From assembly GCA_004293295.1 (NCBI GenBank), contig RDYC01000191.1:1-19348 (forward strand): a stretch of DNA of 19,348 nucleotides, read 5' to 3'. The DNA comes from Bacteroidota bacterium. GTDB lineage: Bacteria; Bacteroidota; Bacteroidia; UKL13-3. This document shows positions 15,030-19,348 of this stretch, piece after piece. The notes below the pieces were generated by a model. The model was given only the letters and a program-made list of their open reading frames with translations. It ran no database searches and was not told where the DNA came from. Both the position numbers and the translations under genes were made by a program. The stretch's first letter is position 1. The number at the start of each line of letters is the position of its first letter.

Positions 15030-15912
15030 ACAATTTTTTGTTTTTAGCCGAACTGAACAAAAGGGTATTTTTGGCCTTGTTGTATTAATGGTGTTGGTGG
15101 CTTTGGCTCCTTGGTTTTACAGGCTCGTTTACCCACCCAATGTGTTGGATTTTAAAATCACCGATTTGGGCACAATAGAACCGCAAACCGATGAAACATT
15201 AAGCACATATGCTACAACAAGTGATACCAATAGTGTTGCAGTTAAATCAACCCCTCAATTATTTTACTTTAACCCAAACTCGGCTGATTCGATAACACTA
15301 ACGGAGTTGGGGTTTAGCCCTAAAGTAGTAAGAGGCATGTTAAATTACCGCTTAAAAGGGGGGCAGTTTAAAAAGGCGGATGATTTATTTAAAATTTACG
15401 GAGTTGATAGCACCTTGATTAGGCAGTTGATTCCGTACGTGAGAATTGACAATACAACATTTGATAAAACACCTACAAAAACATTTCTTGAGCAGCAAGC
15501 AAGTAAAAAACAAATTGTTGTTGATGTAAATACGGCCGACTCCTCTCAGTTGGTAGCACTCTACGGAATTGGCCCCAAGATGGCATCTAAAATTATTGAT
15601 TATAGGCAACGGTTGGGTGGTTTTTTCACCTTAACCCAATTGCTTGAAATTTATGGAATAGATGAAGATGTTTTGCAGGAATTAGAGGGTAAAATCATTG
15701 TTGATGTTACTAAAGTGAGATACCTGCCAATTAATACGGTTACCTTAGAAGAACTTAAAAGAAACCCTTACATAAAGTCAAGGCTGGCCAATGCCATTAT
15801 CAATTATCGTTTGCAACATGGCAATTTTAAGCGGGTAGATGACCTGAAGCATATTGTAATTATGCATGATAGTACCTACAATAAATTACTTCCCTATCTA
15901 AAGCTGAATTAA
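14995..15912 (+). CDS. ComEA-like helix-hairpin-helix protein with three repeats
   Basis: The 305-residue protein has one N-terminal membrane segment (about 23-43), a linker and three consecutive helix-hairpin-helix units of the ComEA type. The units centre on ITLTELGFSPKVVRGMLNYR, LVALYGIGPKMASKIIDYRQ and LEELKRNPYIKSRLANAIINYR. The middle unit has the classical GIGPKMA hairpin; the first and third are degenerate. Such domains bind double-stranded DNA without sequence preference; in competent bacteria ComEA pulls DNA into the periplasm. Whether this protein does so is inferred. The frame is open from 14932, but the ATG at 14995 (MKEIRKTVTLIKQFF) is the right start because it gives a positively charged N-terminus before the membrane span. 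Confidence 0.87.
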   Translation: MKEIRKTVTLIKQFFVFSRTEQKGIFGLVVLMVLVALAPWFYRLVYPPNVLDFKITDLGTIEPQTDETLSTYATTSDTNSVAVKSTPQLFYFNPNSADSITLTELGFSPKVVRGMLNYRLKGGQFKKADDLFKIYGVDSTLIRQLIPYVRIDNTTFDKTPTKTFLEQQASKKQIVVDVNTADSSQLVALYGIGPKMASKIIDYRQRLGGFFTLTQLLEIYGIDEDVLQELEGKIIVDVTKVRYLPINTVTLEELKRNPYIKSRLANAIINYRLQHGNFKRVDDLKHIVIMHDSTYNKLLPYLKLN

Positions 15913-15924
15913 ACAAAAAAAGCC

Positions 15925-15932
15925 CATCTTTG
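15925..15932 (+). promoter_or_regulatory. Putative -7 element before the HMA-domain gene
   Basis: CATCTTTG matches most of TAnnTTTG and lies 13 bases before the ATG at 15946. It falls in the short gap after the helix-hairpin-helix gene. A -33 element was not found. Confidence 0.35.
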
Positions 15933-15945
15933 TAATAAAAAAGGG

Positions 15946-16314
15946 ATGAAACATATACTTAGATTAATTTTTATGTGGTGTGTATTAACCACCGCAGCCC
16001 AAGCGCAGCAGCCTGTTGATACAAATGTAACCCTAGTAAATGGGTTACATGTTGTTAAAATCAAAACAAGTGCCGTGTGCGACATGTGCAAGGAAACCTT
16101 AGAAAAAGCAATGGCCTATGAAAAAGGGGTAAAAAACAGTAACTTGGATGTTGATACCAAGGTTTTTACCGTTACGTTTGATCCGAAGAAAACTAACCTT
16201 GACAAACTTAGGTTGGCTATTGTTAAATCAGGATATGATGCAGATGGGCAAATAGCTGATGAAAAAGCATATAATAATCTGCATGCATGCTGTAAAAAAG
16301 ATGCCAAACATTAA
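15946..16314 (+). CDS. Exported heavy-metal-associated (HMA) domain protein
   Basis: This 122-residue protein begins with a signal peptide (MKHILRLIFMWCVLTTAAQA, cleavage near AQA-Q). It continues with a ferredoxin-like HMA fold: the metal-binding loop SAVCDMCKETLEKAM carries a CxxC motif (Cys 45 and 48), then SNLDVDTKVFTVTFDP and LRLAIVKSGYDADG. The C-terminus adds HACCKKDAKH, another likely metal-binding cluster. It should bind Cu(I) or a similar soft metal in the periplasm. No P-type ATPase or copper chaperone partner is next to it. It appears to have its own promoter. Confidence 0.9.
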   Translation: MKHILRLIFMWCVLTTAAQAQQPVDTNVTLVNGLHVVKIKTSAVCDMCKETLEKAMAYEKGVKNSNLDVDTKVFTVTFDPKKTNLDKLRLAIVKSGYDADGQIADEKAYNNLHACCKKDAKH

Positions 16315-16407
16315 ACCTACTGTTATTGAGGGTTGAGGAAAATATCCACATACTTTAGTATTTCGCATTAAAAGCATAAACTTGTGCTTTAAGTAAGTTA
16401 CATAATT

Positions 16408-16965
16408 ATGCATTTAGCTATCGCTGGGAATATTGGATCTGGAAAAACTACGTTAACCACTTTACTCGCTCGTCATTATAAATTCGAACCACATTACGAG
16501 GATGTAGAGGATAATCCGTATATCAGCGATTTTTATGAGGATATGCAACGTTGGGCCTTTAATCTCCAAATTTACTTTTTAAACAGCCGCTACAATACGG
16601 TGCTGCAGCTTCAAAAAGGCAAAAAAAAGGTAATACAAGATAGAACCATCTACGAAGATGCCCACATTTTTGCACCGAACTTACATAGCATGGGCTTAAT
16701 GAGCACCCGTGATTTTGAAACCTATCAAAAAATGTTTGATTCGTTAAGTCAAACCATTAAGGCTCCTGATTTATTGGTTTACCTGAGGGCATCTATACCA
16801 AGCTTAGTAAACAACATACAAAAACGCGGAAGAGATTACGAAGACAGTATTCGATTGGATTATTTAAGGCGTTTAAATGAACGTTATGAAGCTTGGATTA
16901 GTAGCTACAAGCATAAGCTTTTAATTATTGATGTAGATAATTTAAACTTTGCCGATCATCCCTAG
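16408..16965 (+). CDS. Deoxynucleoside kinase, C-terminus cut by an in-frame amber codon
   Basis: This enzyme phosphorylates deoxynucleosides (deoxyadenosine/deoxyguanosine/deoxycytidine type) for salvage. Motifs include the P-loop GNIGSGKTT (7-15), the EDVEDNPYISDFY substrate region, the DRTIYED motif (DR[S/T] type) and the lid segment KRGRDYE. Translation stops at TAG (16963-16965) after NLNFADHP. Reading through that codon in the same frame gives EDLGTVISKIDAEINGLF-like sequence (with E at the TAG position) to a second stop at 17017-17019, which looks like the normal family C-terminus. A single G-to-T change (GAG to TAG) explains it. The lost 18 residues lie after the catalytic core, so activity might survive. 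The mutation could also be a sequencing error. Confidence 0.9.
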   Translation: MHLAIAGNIGSGKTTLTTLLARHYKFEPHYEDVEDNPYISDFYEDMQRWAFNLQIYFLNSRYNTVLQLQKGKKKVIQDRTIYEDAHIFAPNLHSMGLMSTRDFETYQKMFDSLSQTIKAPDLLVYLRASIPSLVNNIQKRGRDYEDSIRLDYLRRLNERYEAWISSYKHKLLIIDVDNLNFADHP

Positions 16966-17019
16966 GATTTAGGAACAGTTATTAGCAAAATTGATGCTGA
17001 AATCAATGGATTATTTTAG
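16966..17019 (+). other. Detached C-terminal 17 codons of the deoxynucleoside kinase
   Basis: In frame with the kinase, directly after its TAG codon, this stretch reads DLGTVISKIDAEINGLF and ends in TAG. It fits the C-terminal helix of the family and has no start of its own, so it is translated only if the amber codon is read through or is a sequence error. Confidence 0.75.
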
Positions 17020-17042
17020 GCAAAAAAACAGTAGACTTTAAT

Positions 17043-17311
17043 TTAATCACTTCTCTTGCATTTAATAAAGTTAAGGTAAAATTCCAACTGCAAACACCTG
17101 TTTAAGCCAAATTTTTCTTGTCTTAATGTGTTGCCATAGGTGTCAGTTTGTTGATACTCAAATGCTGGAATTAAGGCGAGGGTAAACACACATTCAATCC
17201 CCAAACGGGCACTTATTCCATATTGAAACCAACGTTAAGCCCTATATACAAATTTCTTGCAGCGATTACTAGCAACAGCGAATCAATAGCTAATGAAACA
17301 AACGAGTTTTA
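17043..17311 (-). pseudogene. Decayed 3' end of an outer-membrane beta-barrel gene
   Basis: This occupies the otherwise gene-free stretch 17020-17408. On the minus strand one frame from about 17234 to the TAA at 17043-17045 reads FQYGISARLGIECVF, LALIPAFEYQQTDTYGNTL and RCLQLEFYLNFIK. This alternating aromatic/polar pattern is typical of the last strands of a beta-barrel protein. Upstream, the coding pattern continues in another frame (AARNLYIGLNVG), implying a frameshift near 17228, and an in-frame stop ends it near 17311. No start or signal peptide is left. It is therefore a remnant of a porin-family gene rather than a live gene. Confidence 0.55.
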
Positions 17312-17362
17312 GAAATGTAAAGTACCTTCACCATTACCAATAATGTGCTAGTATGCACCAAT

Positions 17363-17386
17363 AAAAAAAGCCGCAAAGCGGCTTTT
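17363..17386 (-). terminator. Intrinsic terminator of fbp (hairpin plus T-run)
   Basis: AAAAGCCGC (17366-17374) pairs with GCGGCTTTT (17378-17386) around an AAA loop. Read on the minus strand, the stem is followed by a run of T residues from the A-run at 17363-17369, so it is a strong intrinsic terminator 23 bases after the fbp stop. It may also work weakly on the plus strand. Confidence 0.9.
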
Positions 17387-17408
17387 ATAAATTTGGAATG
17401 TAATAAAG

Positions 17409-18416
17409 TTATTGATGCAATAACCCCAATAACTGACCTACCATATCTTTTGAACCCATATAAATAGGCACACGTTGGTGCAAATCGTTGGGTACAATAT
17501 CCAGCACCCGCCCGTTTCCGGTATCAGCTACGCCACCCGCTTGTTCAACAATAAAAGCCATAGGGTTGCACTCGTACATGAGCCTTAGCTTACCATTAGG
17601 CGATTTTGCCGTAGGCGGGTAAATAAATATACCACCTTTTAATAAATTGCGGTGAAAATCAGCCACCATGCTGCCTATATACCTGGCACTGTAAGGACGG
17701 TTTGTTGGTTTATCAACCTGTTGGCACCAATTAATGTATTCTTTTACTCCATTAGGAGCACTAAGTATATTTCCTTCATTGTAACTGTATGTTTTACCCA
17801 TTGCAGGTATTTTCATATCAGGGTGCGACAAACAAAACTCACCAATGCTAGGGTCTAATGTAAATCCATTTACACCATTACCGGTAGTATAAACCAACAT
17901 GGTACTGGTTCCATAAATTACATATCCCGCTGCCAACATTTGGTTTCCTGGTTGAAAAAAGTCGCTTAAATCCGGTTTGCTTCCAACAGGAGTAACCCGC
18001 TGAAAAATACTAAATATAGTTCCTATTGAAACATTTACATCAATATTGCTTGAACCGTCCAGCGGGTCCATGGCAACTACGTATTTGGCATTATTACTAA
18101 CAGGTGATTGGATATAAATCATCTCATCATTCTCTTCGCTGGCTATTGCGCATACCTCACCACCACGTGTTAAACAATCAATAACTAAGTTGTTGGCAAT
18201 CACATCAAGCTTTTTTTGGTCTTCGCCTTGCACATTTTCACTACCTGCATCCCCTAAAATTTCTGCTAAGCCTGCACGGTTAACTTCACGACTGATAGTT
18301 TTAGCAGCAATGCCTATGTCTCTTAATAAACGGGAAAACTCGCCTTTGGCTACTGGAATCTCATTTTGGCGTTCAATAATAAATTGGCCCAACGTAGTTA
18401 CATTAAATTTGCTCAT
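17409..18416 (-). CDS. fbp: Fructose-1,6-bisphosphatase class I
   Basis: This gluconeogenic enzyme hydrolyses fructose-1,6-bisphosphate to fructose-6-phosphate. Counted from the ATG at 18416 it has 335 residues, the usual length. The metal-binding motif DPLDGSSNID (117-126) and the upstream acidic SEEND (93-97) are intact, as are GGIFIYPPTAKSPNGKLRLMYECNPMAF and VEQAGG near the C-terminus, which form the substrate pocket. The frame is open back to 18482, but MSKFNVTTLGQFI is the family-like start. An ideal Bacteroidota promoter also lies between 18441 and 18471, so an upstream start would lie within the promoter. It is monocistronic, ends at a strong terminator and diverges from the aspartate kinase gene. 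Confidence 0.96.
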   Translation of the reverse strand: MSKFNVTTLGQFIIERQNEIPVAKGEFSRLLRDIGIAAKTISREVNRAGLAEILGDAGSENVQGEDQKKLDVIANNLVIDCLTRGGEVCAIASEENDEMIYIQSPVSNNAKYVVAMDPLDGSSNIDVNVSIGTIFSIFQRVTPVGSKPDLSDFFQPGNQMLAAGYVIYGTSTMLVYTTGNGVNGFTLDPSIGEFCLSHPDMKIPAMGKTYSYNEGNILSAPNGVKEYINWCQQVDKPTNRPYSARYIGSMVADFHRNLLKGGIFIYPPTAKSPNGKLRLMYECNPMAFIVEQAGGVADTGNGRVLDIVPNDLHQRVPIYMGSKDMVGQLLGLLHQ

Positions 18417-18440
18417 GCTAGTTTTTGTATATTTATCTGG

Positions 18441-18471
18441 CAAATATAAGGTAACCCTTAAGTTCAACAAA
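18441..18471 (-). promoter_or_regulatory. Bacteroidota-type promoter of fbp
   Basis: On the minus strand TTTG (18471-18468) is followed by exactly 19 bases and then TATATTTG (18448-18441), a full match to TTTG-N19-TAnnTTTG. Transcription should start about 18434, giving a leader of about 18 bases before the ATG at 18416. This supports the shorter fbp start. Confidence 0.82.
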
Positions 18472-18521
18472 TCTGCAACCAATTATTTCAATCAGGTTGT
18501 ATATTGCAGGCTTATTAGTTA

Positions 18522-19348
18522 ATGTTAAATCTGGTGAAAGTATTCAAATTTGGAGGAGCATCAGTTAAAGATGCCGCAGCCGTAAAAAATGTAGCAAAAA
18601 TATTGGGACAATATGCCAACGATTCACTGCTGGTGGTGGTTTCAGCAATGGGTAAAACAACCAATGCCCTCGAAAATCTTGCTCACGCTCATTATCATAA
18701 TCATGTAGAGAAAAAACAAACCTTGTATAAAGAGATTAAAAATTTTCATGACGAAATCATCAGTGGTTTGTTGGATAATACTGATACCCATGCTTACCAC
18801 GATATTGAAAATCTTTTTATTGAATTGGAGTGTTTGTTAGAGTCGGATTGCGAAGGAGCTTATGATTATAACTACGACCAAATTGTGAGTTATGGCGAAA
18901 TTTTTAGCACACGAATTGTAAGCAGTTATCTTAACCAAGTGGATGTGAAAAACAGGTGGATGGATGCCCGAAACTTTATAAATACAGATGCCACATTTAG
19001 GGATGCAAGGGTTGATTGGGGGCTAACTGAAACAATGATTGAAAAGAAACTGAAGCCAATTGTAGCCAAACAGTTGGTAATTACTCAAGGATTTATTGGA
19101 CAAAACAAGGAGCATAATACAACCACATTAGGACGAGAAGGAAGTGATTATAGTGCAGCTATTTTTGCTTATGGCTTAAAAGCCGATAGTGTTACCATTT
19201 GGAAAGATGTGGCAGGGGTGATGAATGGTGATCCTAAAAAGTTTCCGGCAGCAATTAAATTAGATGAATTAAGTTACACAAAAGCCATTGAAATGGCCTA
19301 TTACGGAGCTACCGTTATTCACCCCAAAGCCATTCAGCCGCTTAAAGG
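18522..19348 (+). CDS. Aspartate kinase (3' part outside window)
   Basis: Aspartate kinase commits aspartate to lysine, threonine, methionine and diaminopimelate synthesis. The 275 codons present show the N-terminal VFKFGGASV motif, VVVSAMGKTTNAL, the TTLGREGSDYSAA nucleotide-binding segment and KDVAGVMNGDPKK, all diagnostic. The C-terminal ACT regulatory domains, or a fused homoserine dehydrogenase if it is bifunctional, lie beyond the right edge, so lysC versus thrA cannot be decided. The ATG at 18522 is used; a GTG at 18534 would give the more family-like MKVFKFGG start and cannot be excluded. It diverges from fbp across about 105 bases that hold the fbp promoter. Confidence 0.94.
   Translation, partial: MLNLVKVFKFGGASVKDAAAVKNVAKILGQYANDSLLVVVSAMGKTTNALENLAHAHYHNHVEKKQTLYKEIKNFHDEIISGLLDNTDTHAYHDIENLFIELECLLESDCEGAYDYNYDQIVSYGEIFSTRIVSSYLNQVDVKNRWMDARNFINTDATFRDARVDWGLTETMIEKKLKPIVAKQLVITQGFIGQNKEHNTTTLGREGSDYSAAIFAYGLKADSVTIWKDVAGVMNGDPKKFPAAIKLDELSYTKAIEMAYYGATVIHPKAIQPLK

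Noticed and set aside
16371..16390. Hairpin AAAGCA...TGCTTT between the HMA and kinase genes as a terminator
   Set aside because: The stem is only six mostly A/T pairs and no T-run follows. It may be a leader hairpin of the kinase mRNA, but nothing supports a function.

Overview
The window is AT-rich chromosomal DNA from a member of the Bacteroidota. Three things point there: promoter-like elements of the TTTG / TAnnTTTG type (one upstream of fbp matches with exactly 19 bp spacing), a general lack of clear Shine-Dalgarno sites, and families typical of that phylum (sigma-54 regulator near miaB, ComEA-like helix-hairpin-helix protein, small outer-membrane beta-barrel proteins, Bacteroidota-type aspartate kinase). 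I saw no tRNA, rRNA, CRISPR array or transposase gene.

Left part (1-4922, minus strand): miaB (tRNA methylthiotransferase), a Fic-domain protein, an MtfA-like membrane protein whose zinc-binding motif is degenerate, and the start of a sigma-54-dependent activator that runs off the left edge. A 19-codon relic of the activator's own N-terminus lies between the Fic gene and the MtfA-like gene. This suggests that at least the MtfA-like gene was inserted at the activator's 5' end.

Middle (5042-6638, plus strand): a small outer-membrane beta-barrel protein, then a YoaS/YozG-like pair (DUF2975 membrane protein plus a short HTH regulator).

Accessory block (6651-13934): a truncated copy of an RmlD-like reductase gene, then a tightly packed operon of eight genes. 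In order these are a SpeD-type pyruvoyl decarboxylase, two zinc-ribbon/DUF4178 proteins, a small membrane protein, DUF350, a membrane-embedded spermidine-synthase-like aminopropyltransferase, an exported FAD amine-oxidase-like protein and a polytopic membrane protein. The operon runs by an ATGA overlap into the full-length reductase gene. The first 254 bp of that gene are nearly identical to the truncated copy, so the whole polyamine-type block sits between direct repeats of its target gene's 5' end. The genes look like a membrane-associated system that makes aminopropyl donor, transfers it and oxidises an amine product; the substrate is not evident.

Right part (14883-19348): an unlisted 48-codon membrane microprotein overlapping a three-repeat helix-hairpin-helix protein, an exported heavy-metal-associated domain protein, a deoxynucleoside kinase cut 18 codons short by an amber codon, a decayed outer-membrane beta-barrel pseudogene, a strong terminator, class I fructose-1,6-bisphosphatase (minus strand) and, divergently, the start of an aspartate kinase.

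The most notable point is that two separate places show the same architecture: a truncated 5' copy, then cargo gene(s), then an intact target gene.
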